Shown here piece by piece: positions 48,462 to 60,003 of a stretch of 64,000 bases of DNA. This DNA comes from Sedimenticola hydrogenitrophicus. GTDB taxonomy: Bacteria > Pseudomonadota > Gammaproteobacteria > Chromatiales > Chromatiaceae. Positions within the stretch are counted from its first letter, which is position 1. Each line of letters begins with the position of its first letter. Location of the stretch: the NCBI RefSeq assembly GCF_025175675.1, contig NZ_JANIOA010000015.1:1-64000 (forward strand), written 5' to 3'. Under the pieces are notes generated by a model. The model was not told the origin of the DNA and did not search any database. It saw nothing but the letters and a program-made list of their open reading frames with translations. The translations under genes and the position numbers were made by a program.

Positions 48462-48559
48462 GGACTATCTCGAACTCGAATTTGGAAGTTGCGTCGGCCG
48501 GTTTGGCAAAGGGCGTATTATGGACTGAAATCATGCTTAAGCGGAGATTTTTTCCGGCC

Positions 48560-48931
48560 TCAATCCCTGACAACGGATTTAGCCTGAGCGGCCTTTGTCC
48601 AGTGCCTGTCGAGCGAGTCCCGCAGTTGCTGCAGATTGGAAAGGTCTATTCCGCGCGCGCACATCACCACCAGATCCAAACCCGCTAAATCGTGCTGCCT
48701 GAGTCTAAAGCTCTCTCTGATCAGCCGCTTGACCCGGTTTCGGTCAACCGCCCGCCGCAGAATTTTTTTGGCAACTGCTGTCCCCAAACGGGCATCGGGC
48801 CTGTCATTAGGCAGGAACAACACCGTAAAGCAGCGGTCTGATGATCTGCGAGAATTCTGAAAAACCCGTTTGAATTCAACAGGTTTTAGTAGCCGCAGAG
48901 CCCGACCGAAACTTGCCCTGCCAGTGTGCAA
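48560..48931 (-). CDS. rnpA: Ribonuclease P protein component RnpA
   Basis: 123 residues from a TTG at 48931, the only start in frame after an upstream stop. The signature RAVDRNRVKRLIRESFR is the RNA-binding RNR motif, and FKRVFQNSRRSSDRCFTVLF is the N-terminal block. It helps the RNase P RNA mature tRNA 5' ends. It follows rpmH with a 14-base gap and is in the standard rpmH-rnpA-yidC order. Confidence 0.95.
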   Translation of the reverse strand: MHTGRASFGRALRLLKPVEFKRVFQNSRRSSDRCFTVLFLPNDRPDARLGTAVAKKILRRAVDRNRVKRLIRESFRLRQHDLAGLDLVVMCARGIDLSNLQQLRDSLDRHWTKAAQAKSVVRD

Positions 48932-48945
48932 AGCAGGTCAGAAAC

Positions 48946-49080
48946 TCAGGATGCGAGACAATCACGTCCTTTTGCACGACGGGCATTGATGATCTTGCGG
49001 CCATTGCGTGTTGCCATGCGGGCGCGGAAACCGTGAGTACGTGCACGCTTCAAATTGCTCGGCTGAAAAGTTCTTTTCAT
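48946..49080 (-). CDS. rpmH: 50S ribosomal protein L34
   Basis: 44 residues, [20 protein letters not shown]..., the canonical L34 sequence, ending [10 protein letters not shown]. It is too short for most gene lists but unmistakable. It is first in the rpmH-rnpA-yidC-mnmE operon, preceded by a sigma-70 promoter at 49155-49184. It lies about 510 bases from the divergent dnaA gene, the normal bacterial arrangement. Confidence 0.98.
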   Translation of the reverse strand: MKRTFQPSNLKRARTHGFRARMATRNGRKIINARRAKGRDCLAS

Positions 49081-49154
49081 GACTAATACCAGGTAAATGA
49101 TTAAGAAGGCCTTGACTAAACAAGCGCAGAAAAAGCCCCTGAAAAAGGGCGCGT

Positions 49155-49184
49155 ATAGTACGATGCCGGACTAGCGGATGTCAA
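49155..49184 (-). promoter_or_regulatory. Sigma-70 promoter of rpmH-rnpA
   Basis: On the minus strand, TTGACA (49184-49179) and TACTAT (49160-49155) are separated by 18 bases and lie ~75 bases before rpmH. The -35 box is perfect; the -10 matches 4 of 6. Confidence 0.6.
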
Positions 49185-49590
49185 CAAAAATGCGGCCGCG
49201 CAAGCGGCGCTAACCCGCTGATTTATCACAAACTATCGGCGGCCGGCAAAAGCGCCGTGGAAAAAACGCCGGGCACCGCGACGGGTGTCGCCGGTAACAA
49301 GAAAACATCTTTAATAACAATCATCTAGCTGCATGCCTCGGTCAACCTTGCCGGTGCCGCAACCCATTTACCGATGCGTAAAAGCTGTGGATAAGGCGGC
49401 GGAAGCGGAGTAAACTTTTGCCTCCACAGTTTCCGGTCACACAGAAGTAATCCTCAAGGCAGGCCGACAATCCGTGGTCAAATCCAGGCCTTTCAGCCGT
49501 GTGGATCAGCAGCAAAAATCGCCGGATCCCTACACCTACTGTGAAAAGGGGAAATCCTTTCTCGTTTCAGAACAAGAGAGTACATCAAGC
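49185..49590. other. rpmH-dnaA divergent region with one DnaA box
   Basis: A 400-base stretch with no gene. It contains one perfect DnaA box in reverse (TGTGGATAA, 49386-49394), probably for dnaA autoregulation, and should hold the dnaA promoter. An in-frame extension of dnaA starts at 49474 but lacks family character. Confidence 0.6.
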
Positions 49591-50952
49591 GTGAATTTTT
49601 GGAGCAAATGCACTGACCGGCTCGAGCATGATCTGCCTCAGCAGCAATTCAATACCTGGATTCGCCCCCTGCAGTCCGTAGAGGATGCACACAGCATCCG
49701 CTTACTGGCACCCAACCAGTTCGTGCTCAACTGGGTGCAGAATCACTACCTTGGCGATATCACCGAATATCTGCAGAGTATCGCCGGCGCCAATGCACCC
49801 ACCATTTCGCTGGAGATCGGCAGCAAGGCCACCGTCCAGCCCGCGGTGGAAGCCCACCCGGAGGCGCCCTCCCACCGGCGCCTTCAGGGCGCCCGGACCA
49901 ACGTGCGTCAGAGTGAGGACTCACCGATGCCGAGCAACCTCAATCCCAACTTTGTCTTCGAGACCTTTGTTGAGGGAAAGTCGAATCAGTTGGCCAGGGC
50001 CGCCTCGATACAGATCGGCGAGAACCCCGGCACCGCCTATAATCCGCTGTTCATCTATGGCGGGGTGGGACTGGGCAAGACCCATCTGATGCACGCCGTC
50101 GGCAACATGATTGTGAAAACCAATCCCCGCGCCCGCGTCGTCTATGTCCATTCCGAGGGCTTCGTCGCCCAGATGGTGAAGGCGCTTCAGCACAACACCA
50201 TCGACGAATTCAAGCGCCGCTTCCGCAGCGTCAACGCCCTGCTGATCGACGATGTGCAGTTCTTTGCCGGCAAGGAGCGCTCCCAGGAGGAGTTCTTCCA
50301 CACCTTCAATGCGCTGTTCGAATCCCAGCAGCAGATCATCCTTTCCAGCGATCGCTTTCCCAAGGAGGTTTCCGGCCTCGAGGAGCGGCTCAAGTCCCGT
50401 TTTGGCTGGGGCCTGACGGTGGCCATCGAACCGCCCGATCTTGAGACCCGGGTCGCCATCCTGAAGAGCAAGGCCGATCAGCTGTTTGGGGTGGATCTAC
50501 CCAATGAGGTGGCCTTCTTTATCGGCAAAAGGGTACGTTCAAATATCCGCGAACTGGAAGGGGCACTGCGGCGTATTATTGCCAATGCGGAGTTTACCGG
50601 GCGTCCCATTACCCAGGAGTTTGCCAAGGATGCCCTGCGAGACATGCTGGCGGCGCAGGATAAGCAAGTCACCATAGAGAATATCCAGAAGACCGTCGCC
50701 GAGTACTACAAGATCCGCACCTCCGAGCTGCTCTCTGCCAAGCGCAGCCGCACCATCGCCCGGCCACGCCAGATCGCCATGACCCTGGCAAAGGAGCTGA
50801 CCAATCACAGCCTTCCGGAGATAGGTGAGGCCTTCGGCGGTCGCGACCATACGACGGTACTCTACGCAACGCGCAAAATCGCCGAGCTGAAAGAGGGGGA
50901 CAATCGGGTTGAAGAGGACTATGGAAACCTGTTAAGAACTCTCACCAGTTAA
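49591..50952 (+). CDS. dnaA: Chromosomal replication initiator protein DnaA
   Basis: 453 residues from the GTG at 49591, giving [20 protein letters not shown], the normal domain I start; a longer frame from 49474 adds 39 residues without homologous character. Domain III has Walker [15 protein letters not shown] and Walker [10 protein letters not shown]. Domain IV carries the DNA-binding signature [15 protein letters not shown]. It binds the DnaA boxes at 50953-51051 and opens the origin. A DnaA box starts at the last base of the gap right after its stop, and dnaN follows. Confidence 0.97.
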   Translation: MNFWSKCTDRLEHDLPQQQFNTWIRPLQSVEDAHSIRLLAPNQFVLNWVQNHYLGDITEYLQSIAGANAPTISLEIGSKATVQPAVEAHPEAPSHRRLQGARTNVRQSEDSPMPSNLNPNFVFETFVEGKSNQLARAASIQIGENPGTAYNPLFIYGGVGLGKTHLMHAVGNMIVKTNPRARVVYVHSEGFVAQMVKALQHNTIDEFKRRFRSVNALLIDDVQFFAGKERSQEEFFHTFNALFESQQQIILSSDRFPKEVSGLEERLKSRFGWGLTVAIEPPDLETRVAILKSKADQLFGVDLPNEVAFFIGKRVRSNIRELEGALRRIIANAEFTGRPITQEFAKDALRDMLAAQDKQVTIENIQKTVAEYYKIRTSELLSAKRSRTIARPRQIAMTLAKELTNHSLPEIGEAFGGRDHTTVLYATRKIAELKEGDNRVEEDYGNLLRTLTS

Positions 50953-51176
50953 TGTGGATAAACTGTTGATGTTTTTGCGGCAAAACAGCATGCTTTAGTT
51001 ATCCACAGATGATCAACATCTCTTTCATGATGCATACCGCTGTTATCAACAGCTAAAAACCGGCATAACTAATTGATAAACAACAAGAAATAATGATTGA
51101 TCAACAGTAATCGTGCTGTGTAATAATAACAGTAAATCTATATAAATATTTTATATCTATTAAAGAGTACTTCGCC
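50953..51176. other. oriC: Candidate replication origin (oriC) between dnaA and dnaN
   Basis: Two perfect DnaA boxes (TGTGGATAA 50953-50961 reverse; TTATCCACA 50999-51007 forward) and a one-mismatch box TTATCAACA (51043-51051) lie in 224 bases. Further GATCAACA-type partial boxes are at 51010-51020 and near 51100. An AT-rich stretch of ~50 bases at 51118-51170 (TATATAAATATTTTATATC) is the likely unwinding element. The position next to dnaA and dnaN is standard. The rpmH-dnaA gap has one box and is the alternative site. Confidence 0.65.
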
Positions 51177-52277
51177 ATGAAGATCGTCACGACCAGGGAT
51201 AATCTGCTTAAACCACTTCAACAAGTAGGTGGAGTTGTGGAGAGAAGACAGACCCTACCGATTCTTGCGAATGTCCTGATCAATGCAGGCAATGGAAAAG
51301 TCACCATTACCGCAACAGACCTTGAAGTCGAGATGAAAACCACCAGCGTGGTGGATTGCGACGGCGAAGTGGATTTCACCCTCCCGGCAAGAAAACTGCT
51401 CGATATCTGCAAGGCACTGCCGGATGACGCCACCATTGAACTCAATATCGAAAACGAACGGGTCGTCATCAAGTCGGGGAGAAGTCGATTCACCTTGGGG
51501 GTCTTGCCCGCCAACGACTACCCATCCATCGAACCATCGGCCAGCAGCCACCGGTTCACGGTGACTCAAAAGATATTAAAGCGGCTTATAGAAAAAACCC
51601 AGTTCGCCATGGCCATTCAGGATGTCCGCTACTACCTGAACGGATTACTGATCGAAATGAACGAGGGGCTTATCCGCGCGGTAGCGACCGACGGACATCG
51701 CCTCGCCCTCAGTGAAGCCGAATGTGCCCTGGGGCAGGAGACCGGCCTGCAGGTCATCTTGCCAAGAAAGGCGGTCCTGGAGCTCGCCCGCCTGCTGAGT
51801 GAAAGCGACGAGCCGATCGAGATCGACGTCAGCAGCAATCACATCCGCTTCACCATGGGGGAGACCAGTTTCACCTCCAAGCTTATCGATGGTAAATTTC
51901 CGGATTATCAGCGTGTTATCCCGAGCAACACGGACAAGGAGATCACCGCGGATCGGGATGATCTCAAGCAGGCTCTGATGCGCACCTCCATCCTGTCCAA
52001 CGAAAAATATCGGGGGATACGATTCCAGTTTTCCAGTGGCCTGTTGAAATTGCTCGCCCATAACCCGGAACAGGAAGAGGCCGAGGATGAGATGGAGATC
52101 GACTACCAGGGTGACCAACTGGTTATCGGTTTTAATGTGGGTTACCTGATCGAGGTCCTGAACGTTATCGATACTGAATCGGTGAAGCTGTCGCTCAGTG
52201 ATTCCAACAGCAGTTGTCTCATTCAGAACATGGATAGTGAGCAGAGTCGATATGTCATTATGCCGATGCGGCTTTAG
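51177..52277 (+). CDS. dnaN: DNA polymerase III beta sliding clamp
   Basis: 366 residues, the E. coli length. It starts MKIVTTRDNLLKPLQQVGGVVERRQ, and the three clamp domains follow with TLPILANVLI, AVATDGHRLALSEA and the C-terminal SRYVIMPMRL that forms the protein-binding pocket. The dimeric ring tethers polymerase to DNA. It follows the candidate oriC. Confidence 0.98.
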   Translation: MKIVTTRDNLLKPLQQVGGVVERRQTLPILANVLINAGNGKVTITATDLEVEMKTTSVVDCDGEVDFTLPARKLLDICKALPDDATIELNIENERVVIKSGRSRFTLGVLPANDYPSIEPSASSHRFTVTQKILKRLIEKTQFAMAIQDVRYYLNGLLIEMNEGLIRAVATDGHRLALSEAECALGQETGLQVILPRKAVLELARLLSESDEPIEIDVSSNHIRFTMGETSFTSKLIDGKFPDYQRVIPSNTDKEITADRDDLKQALMRTSILSNEKYRGIRFQFSSGLLKLLAHNPEQEEAEDEMEIDYQGDQLVIGFNVGYLIEVLNVIDTESVKLSLSDSNSSCLIQNMDSEQSRYVIMPMRL

Positions 52278-52320
52278 CTCCTGGGAGGCTGTCGGGAAAC
52301 CCCGGTAGACTCCTTGTATC

Positions 52321-52344
52321 GGGACTGGTGAGATAGCCAGTCCC
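52321..52344. other. Hairpin between dnaN and recF
   Basis: GGGACTGG (52321-52328), 8-base loop, CCAGTCCC (52337-52344) forms a perfect 8-bp stem in the 99-base dnaN-recF gap. No T-run follows. It may tune recF expression. Confidence 0.4.
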
Positions 52345-52376
52345 CTATCCACCCGCCCGAATAACGGGAACCTCCC

Positions 52377-53447
52377 GTGACTATCAAGCAGATCAAAATC
52401 CAGCATCTCAGAAACATCGCTGAGGCCGATATACGATTTGCAGCTGGGATCAATGTTGTAACCGGAAAAAACGGTTCGGGAAAAAGCACCTTACTTGAAG
52501 CGATCTACATGCTCGGGCGAGGGCGCTCCTTTCGCACATCAAAATTTGGCCCCGTGGTACAGCATGGTGAGAAATCGCTGACCCTGTTCGCTATCTCTTC
52601 CCTGGCGCGTGAACACCGGATCGGGATACATAAGAGCGCCAGCCAGACAATCATCAAGATCGACGGCGAGAGCATCACGAAGCTTTCCGATATCGCCAAG
52701 ATGACTCCGCTGCAGATACTCACCCCCATGTCACATGAGATACTCGAACGGGGTCCCGAGTATCGGCGCCGATTCGTGGAATGGGGTGTGTTCCACGTGG
52801 AACCTTCCTATTACCCGAATTATAAAAAATTCTGCAAGGCACTGAAGCAGAGGAACAGTCTGTTGAAGACCGATCCTGGCACGGTATCGAGCTGGAATCA
52901 GATCGTCGGTGGTTTCGGCGAGGAGATGAATAGGCTACGCGAGGATTATTTCAACCTTCTGCAAAGTACCTTCAAAGACGAACTGGCGCAGTTGAATATC
53001 GACAGCAAGATCGAAATATCCTGGAAGCGGGGGTGGGACGAGGGGGTATCCCTGGCATCGGCACTTAAACAGAGAGAGCCCTCCGACATAAAACAGGGTT
53101 ACACCCAGGTGGGTCCCCATCGGGCTGATATCCGTTTGCTGTTTGAGGGGCGTTCGGCCTTCACCTCCATCTCCCGTGGCCAGCAAAAGATGATTATCTC
53201 CGCACTGCATCTGGCCCAGGCGGCCATTACCCAAAAGCGGACGGGTATCATGCCTATCCTCCTCTTTGACGACCTGGTGGCCGAGCTCGATGCGGAAAAC
53301 CGGGACAGATTGCTGAGGCGCATAAATCAGATCGGCTGTCAGGCGTTTATCACCGCAACCGATCGACCTGGTGAGGTGGGCGACATAGAGATGAATGAGA
53401 TCCGTATCGAATCGGGGACGGTCAAACCGACTGATCATGTGAGCTGA
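52377..53447 (+). CDS. recF: DNA replication and repair protein RecF
   Basis: 356 residues, starting at GTG 52377 (MTIKQIKIQHLRNI). Walker A is VVTGKNGSGKSTLLEAIYMLG, the ABC signature-like SRGQQKMIISALHLAQ and Walker B ILLFDDLVAELD are in place. It loads RecA at gaps in replicating DNA. A parS palindrome (52789-52804) is built into its coding sequence, over codons for VFHVE. It lies between dnaN and gyrB, the normal order. Confidence 0.96.
   Translation: MTIKQIKIQHLRNIAEADIRFAAGINVVTGKNGSGKSTLLEAIYMLGRGRSFRTSKFGPVVQHGEKSLTLFAISSLAREHRIGIHKSASQTIIKIDGESITKLSDIAKMTPLQILTPMSHEILERGPEYRRRFVEWGVFHVEPSYYPNYKKFCKALKQRNSLLKTDPGTVSSWNQIVGGFGEEMNRLREDYFNLLQSTFKDELAQLNIDSKIEISWKRGWDEGVSLASALKQREPSDIKQGYTQVGPHRADIRLLFEGRSAFTSISRGQQKMIISALHLAQAAITQKRTGIMPILLFDDLVAELDAENRDRLLRRINQIGCQAFITATDRPGEVGDIEMNEIRIESGTVKPTDHVS
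52789..52804. other. parS: parS site inside recF
   Basis: TGTTCCACGTGGAACC matches the parS consensus TGTTNCACGTGNAACA in 15 of 16 bases. It lies within recF. ParB is encoded at 21655-22539. parS sites in this form cluster around bacterial origins. Confidence 0.82.
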
Positions 53448-53495
53448 AGGCTGGTCAATCTATAGATCATGTTAGCGAGTTCAGTTCCAGATGCC

Positions 53496-53588
53496 GGGCG
53501 GGCTACCCCCATTCAGGGACCGTCGGAGGTAGTAGGAGTGGTACAGGGATGTACTCACAGCGTGTCCCTGAATGGGGGTAGCCTGCCC
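53496..53588. repeat. Large inverted repeat after recF
   Basis: The 25-base arm 53496-53520 (begins GGGCGGGCTACCCCC, ends TTCAGGGAC) pairs with 53564-53588 with one mismatch, around a 43-base loop. It forms a long stable hairpin ~50 bases after recF, perhaps ending the dnaA-recF transcript, or a dispersed non-coding repeat. Confidence 0.7.
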
Positions 53589-53613
53589 TGAACGACGCCT
53601 TTTGAACTCCTAA

Positions 53614-53787
53614 GTAACTATTCAGCATGTTCAACTTAAGGTTCGGCGCCGTCACGGTTACGGGGAATTTGTTCCAAGAGACACCGTAAATAAATCCCTG
53701 TAGGCTCCACTATGGTATCCCTGCCGTAGAGGCTCTTTCCACAAACACCCCGTATCCACGACTGAAGCTTGGGTGCTGAATAGTTAC
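53614..53787. repeat. Second inverted-repeat element in the recF-gyrB gap
   Basis: GTAACTATTCAGCA (53614-53627) and TGCTGAATAGTTAC (53774-53787) are perfect 14-bp arms bounding 174 bases without a gene. Directly next to its right end begins the sequence shared with the MITE-like element at 40576-40923 (ACTCCGAAACTTG.G.TATA). This suggests a relic of mobile elements inserted in the gap. Confidence 0.6.
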
Positions 53788-53942
53788 ACTCCGAAACTTG
53801 CGCTATAACCATCCCGACTTGTTGGTCTTTTCCTGGGCCTTTGGCGTTACGCCAAGGCTTACATAGTGTGACTAGGCGCGTCTTGAAGGCAACCGAATAT
53901 CCGGCGCAATCTGTAACTGGGTGTGCTTTCCAGACCCTAAGG

Positions 53943-53958
53943 TGTTCCACGTGGAACA
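53943..53958. other. parS: Perfect parS site upstream of gyrB
   Basis: TGTTCCACGTGGAACA is a perfect 16-bp palindrome equal to the parS consensus. It lies 70 bases upstream of gyrB and ~1.15 kb from the copy inside recF. ParB binding here would link the centromere to the origin region. Confidence 0.93.
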
Positions 53959-54015
53959 TCGGTGATTTATGAATAAATCTGCAGGCGGCATGGTGTATAA
54001 TGGGCCGTTCGTTAA

Positions 54016-56433
<2,418 letters not shown>

Positions 56434-56454
56434 TCACCGGCCAGGGGATGGATC

Positions 56455-56479
56455 AAAAGGGGCCTCACGGCCCCTTTTT
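56455..56479 (+). terminator. Intrinsic terminator of gyrB
   Basis: AAAAGGGGCC (56455-56464), loop TCAC, GGCCCCTTTT (56469-56478) with five T at the end: a perfect 10-bp stem 22 bases after the gyrB stop. Its A-rich left side could also serve the convergent plsC-like transcript. Confidence 0.92.
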
Positions 56480-56534
56480 ATTTACTCGAACGGGTGTCGA
56501 TCCGCTATCTTGTAAGTGAATACTTACTTCCGCT

Positions 56535-57245
56535 CTATTGTATCTGGGACATGGTGTTCTCTATCCAGCTCTCCACATCCCTGTTGATGTCGGCGGCCTT
56601 TCGCCCGGCCGAGGGAATGGGGTCACCGACCACCACCTTGATGACGCCCGGGTATTTACGGATGTCACGGCGGCGCCAGAAGGAGCCCGCGTTGTGTGCA
56701 ATGGGGATAACCGGGACGCCGCTCTTTTCGGCCAGCAGCGCCCCTCCCAGGCCATAACGCCGCCGTTCCCCGGGGGCAACCCGGGTCCCCTCCGGAAATA
56801 TCACCACCAGCCGCCTCTGCTGCAGCCGCACGATGCCGGTTTCGATTACCTGGCGCGCCGCCTTGCTGCCGGCCTTGCGATTGATGGCGATCGGCTGCAC
56901 GGTAGCGGCCGCCCAGCCGAAAAAGGGGACCCACATGAGCTCGCGTTTCAGCACCCAGGCCTGTTCGGGTGGCAGCAGCGCTCGCAACGCCATGGTCTCC
57001 CAGGCGGATTGATGCTTGGCCAGGACAATCGCCCCCGATTCGGGGACCTTTTCAAGACCCTCAATCTGATACCCGAGACCGCAAAAGTACTTGAGACACC
57101 AGAGATTGACCGCACCCCAGGCATTGGCGATCCGGCAGCGCTGCCGGTAGGGCAACACCCAGCCGACGATGGATAACAGGCCCGCGAGTATCAGCGTGGT
57201 GAGCACCAGGCTCACCAGATAGAGCAGAGATCGAAGCAGGATCAT
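56535..57245 (-). CDS. plsC: 1-acyl-sn-glycerol-3-phosphate acyltransferase (PlsC family)
   Basis: 236 residues. One to two N-terminal membrane helices (SLLYLVSLVLTTLILAGLLSIVG) anchor the acyltransferase domain. The catalytic motif reads HQSAWE (an H-x4-D/E variant common in this subgroup), and the substrate motif is FPEGTR, followed by GVPVIPIAHNAG. It acylates lysophosphatidate in phospholipid synthesis. It overlaps the gmhB stop by 4 bases. Confidence 0.93.
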   Translation of the reverse strand: MILLRSLLYLVSLVLTTLILAGLLSIVGWVLPYRQRCRIANAWGAVNLWCLKYFCGLGYQIEGLEKVPESGAIVLAKHQSAWETMALRALLPPEQAWVLKRELMWVPFFGWAAATVQPIAINRKAGSKAARQVIETGIVRLQQRRLVVIFPEGTRVAPGERRRYGLGGALLAEKSGVPVIPIAHNAGSFWRRRDIRKYPGVIKVVVGDPIPSAGRKAADINRDVESWIENTMSQIQ

Positions 57246-57793
57246 TGTTCGGGTTCTTCTTCACTCAACAATGCATCGACCGCATCGCTCAGATTGTCAT
57301 GGACCGGGATGGTGGGATGGAGCCGGGGGTCGGCCTCGGTTTTCCTGCCCTTGCCGGTGCGCACCAGTATCGGGCGTGCGCCGACGGCCAGGGCGGACTC
57401 AAGATCGCGCAGGCTGTCGCCGATGCAGGGAATCCCTTCCAGGCCGGAATAGAAGCGTTCACTGATCTGCAGCAGCAGGCCCGGCCTGGGTTTACGGCAC
57501 TCACAATTGTCGTCCGGTCCATGGGGGCAGAAAAAGAGCCCATCGATGTGTCCACCTTCGCAGGCCAGGGCCAGGTGCATCTTGTTATGGATGGCGTTGA
57601 GCGCATCGATAGTGAACAGGCCCCGGGCCAGACCGGATTGATTGGTGGCTATCACCACTCGGTAGCCCGCCTGATTCAGTTTCGCCACGGCCTGAAGACT
57701 GCCCGGTATGGGAAGCCATTCATCGGGTGATTTGATGAACGCATCCGAGTCTTCATTAATGACGCCATCTCGGTCGAGGATTATCAGCTTCAT
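57242..57793 (-). CDS. gmhB: D-glycero-beta-D-manno-heptose 1,7-bisphosphate 7-phosphatase
   Basis: 183 residues of the HAD superfamily. LDRDGVIN carries the nucleophile (D8) and acid (D10). VIATNQSGLARG is motif II, and CPHGPDDNCECRKPRPGLL holds the zinc-binding Cys/His set typical of GmhB. It acts in ADP-heptose synthesis for the LPS core. It follows glyS by ~70 bases and overlaps plsC. Confidence 0.94.
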   Translation of the reverse strand: MKLIILDRDGVINEDSDAFIKSPDEWLPIPGSLQAVAKLNQAGYRVVIATNQSGLARGLFTIDALNAIHNKMHLALACEGGHIDGLFFCPHGPDDNCECRKPRPGLLLQISERFYSGLEGIPCIGDSLRDLESALAVGARPILVRTGKGRKTEADPRLHPTIPVHDNLSDAVDALLSEEEPEQ

Positions 57794-57863
57794 TTCATCT
57801 ATGTTAGCAAGTACTTACTACGTTCATATCGGTTGTTAACAATGCCTGTAGTTTGAGGTTAGC

Positions 57864-59948
57864 CTATGATTGGAGAATTGATATGTCGGCCACCCCGAGA
57901 AACAGCTTGTTGAGGCGGTTGAGCAGCGCCAGGCGGTTGGTGCGGATGGCGGGATTGTCCGCCATCACCATCACCTGATCAAAAAACTGATCCACCGGCG
58001 CCTGCAGGGTAGCCAGACTCTGCAGCACCTGCTCGTAGGCGGCGTCGGCCATCAGCGGAGCGATCTCATTGCGTTTCTGTTCGATGACCGAATAGAGCGT
58101 TTGCTCCTGCGGTGAGTCGAACAGGTCTGGGTCGACCTCTGGCGGAATGGCCTGCGCACTCTTCTTGAGGATATTGTGGATACGCTTGTTGGCGGCCGCC
58201 AGCGCATCTGCCGCGGTGAGCGTGCGGAAGGCCACCACGGCCTGCACCCGACGATCAAAATCGGCGATCGAGTCGGGCCGGATCGCAGCCACCGCTTCAA
58301 ACAGATCCACCGCTATCTGCTGGTCGAGATAGATACCCTTCAGGCGCTCCAGCATAAAGCCGTACACCTCTTCGGCACAGTCCGGTTCAGTGATGGCCGG
58401 GCGCAGCTGCTCCACCGCATATTCCAACAACTGCCTGAGATCGAGCGCGAGTGAGTGCTCACGCATGATGCGCAGTGCGCCCAGCGCGGCGCGGCGCAGG
58501 GCAAACGGGTCCTTGTCGCCGGTTGGCTTCATGCCGATACCGAAGATCCCCACCAGGGTATCCAGGCGCTCCGCCAGGGACACCGCAATACCGGTACGGG
58601 TGCGGGGGAGATCGTCACCGGAGAAGCGGGGCATATAGAATTCATCCAGCGCCTGGGCGATCTCATCGGATTCACCATCCCGCTTCGCCTGGTAGCGTCC
58701 CATGATGCCCTGCATCTCGGGGAATTCGTACACCATCTCGGTCATCAGATCGCAGCGGCTCAACATGCCGGCCTTTTCCGCCGCGGCGCGGTCCCCGCCG
58801 ATATGCCCGGCAATGACTCCGGCCAGGGCGGCGACCCGTACACTCTTGTCGTGCATGGAGCCGAGCTTCTGCTGAAACAGGACGCCCTTGAGGGAGTCGA
58901 TGCGGCTGTCGAGGGTGCGCTTGCCGTCCTGTTGCCAGAAGAACATGGCATCGCTCAGGCGCGGCCGGACCACCCGCTCATTACCCTCCTTGATCAGTTC
59001 GGGTTTCGGGCTGTCGATATTGGCAATGGTGATGAAGTGATTCATCAGCCGTCCCTGCGCGTCAACCAGATGGAAATATTTCTGGTTCTTTTTCATGGTG
59101 CTGATGAGCGCCTCGTGGGGAACTTCCAGGAAACGCTCTTCGAAACCGGCCGAGATCGGTACCGGCCACTCCACCAGGCCGGTCACCTCGTCCAGCAGCG
59201 CCTCGTCGATGGGTGCGTGGCCGCCGATGGCGTCGGCGGTCTGGGCAACCTGGCGGCGGATCTTCTCCCGACGTTGGGCAAAGTCGGCAATCACCCGGCC
59301 CTGCTCCCGGAGTACCTCGGCATATTGCGCCGGGTGTTCGATACGGAGGGCCTGGGGATGGTGGAAGCGGTGGCCATGGGTCAGATTGCCGGCCTCGGTA
59401 TCCAGTAGTCGACAGGGAACCACCTGCTCGCCGAGCAGGAACAGCAGCCACTGCACCGGGCGTACAAACTGCGCCTCCGACGCCCCCCAGCGCATCCGCT
59501 TGGGGATGGGGAGGCGGTTGAGCGCCTCCTCGGCGATGCCGGGGAGCAGTTCGGCGGTCGGTTTGCCCAGTTCCTGAAAGTTGTACACCAGCCACTCGCC
59601 CTTGTCGGTGGTGAGCCGTTCCAGCTGGTCGACACCGGTGTTACAGGAGCGGGCAAATCCCTGCGCCGCCCGGGTCGGGTTGCCCTCGGCATCAAAGGCG
59701 GCCTGCACGGCCGGGCCCCGGCGTTCGGTGGCACGGTCCGGCTGGGCCGTGGCGCAGGCCTCCACCCACAGGGCGAGCCGTCGGGGTGTGGCATAGGCGT
59801 GCACCGGGCCGTGCTGCAGATTGGCCCGCTGCAAGCCTTCCACGAATGCCCAGGTGAGGGCATCGGAGAGTCTTTTCAGGGCGACCGGAGGCAGCTCTTC
59901 GGTGCCGAGTTCAAACAGCAGATCGGCACATTGACTGGCGCCTTCCAT
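57864..59948 (-). CDS. glyS: Glycine--tRNA ligase beta subunit
   Basis: 694 residues from ATG 59948, which has AAGGA 7 bases upstream and gives CADLLFELGTEELPPVALKRL near the start. A GTG at 60011 overlapping glyQ is in frame and would add 21 residues. E. coli GlyS has 689. The C-terminus carries the anticodon-binding and HD-like parts (VMVMADNPAIRTNRLALLNRL). It pairs with GlyQ in the alpha2-beta2 enzyme. Confidence 0.97.
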   Translation of the reverse strand: MEGASQCADLLFELGTEELPPVALKRLSDALTWAFVEGLQRANLQHGPVHAYATPRRLALWVEACATAQPDRATERRGPAVQAAFDAEGNPTRAAQGFARSCNTGVDQLERLTTDKGEWLVYNFQELGKPTAELLPGIAEEALNRLPIPKRMRWGASEAQFVRPVQWLLFLLGEQVVPCRLLDTEAGNLTHGHRFHHPQALRIEHPAQYAEVLREQGRVIADFAQRREKIRRQVAQTADAIGGHAPIDEALLDEVTGLVEWPVPISAGFEERFLEVPHEALISTMKKNQKYFHLVDAQGRLMNHFITIANIDSPKPELIKEGNERVVRPRLSDAMFFWQQDGKRTLDSRIDSLKGVLFQQKLGSMHDKSVRVAALAGVIAGHIGGDRAAAEKAGMLSRCDLMTEMVYEFPEMQGIMGRYQAKRDGESDEIAQALDEFYMPRFSGDDLPRTRTGIAVSLAERLDTLVGIFGIGMKPTGDKDPFALRRAALGALRIMREHSLALDLRQLLEYAVEQLRPAITEPDCAEEVYGFMLERLKGIYLDQQIAVDLFEAVAAIRPDSIADFDRRVQAVVAFRTLTAADALAAANKRIHNILKKSAQAIPPEVDPDLFDSPQEQTLYSVIEQKRNEIAPLMADAAYEQVLQSLATLQAPVDQFFDQVMVMADNPAIRTNRLALLNRLNKLFLGVADISILQS

Positions 59949-60003
59949 GGCGCGATCCTTGCGGGCGGCCTCCGGCCGTCCAATTTCATTCCCGACGAAA
60001 TTG

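Noticed and set aside
49474-49590. Longer N-terminus for dnaA
   Set aside because: The added 39 residues do not look like DnaA domain I, which starts properly at the GTG at 49591.
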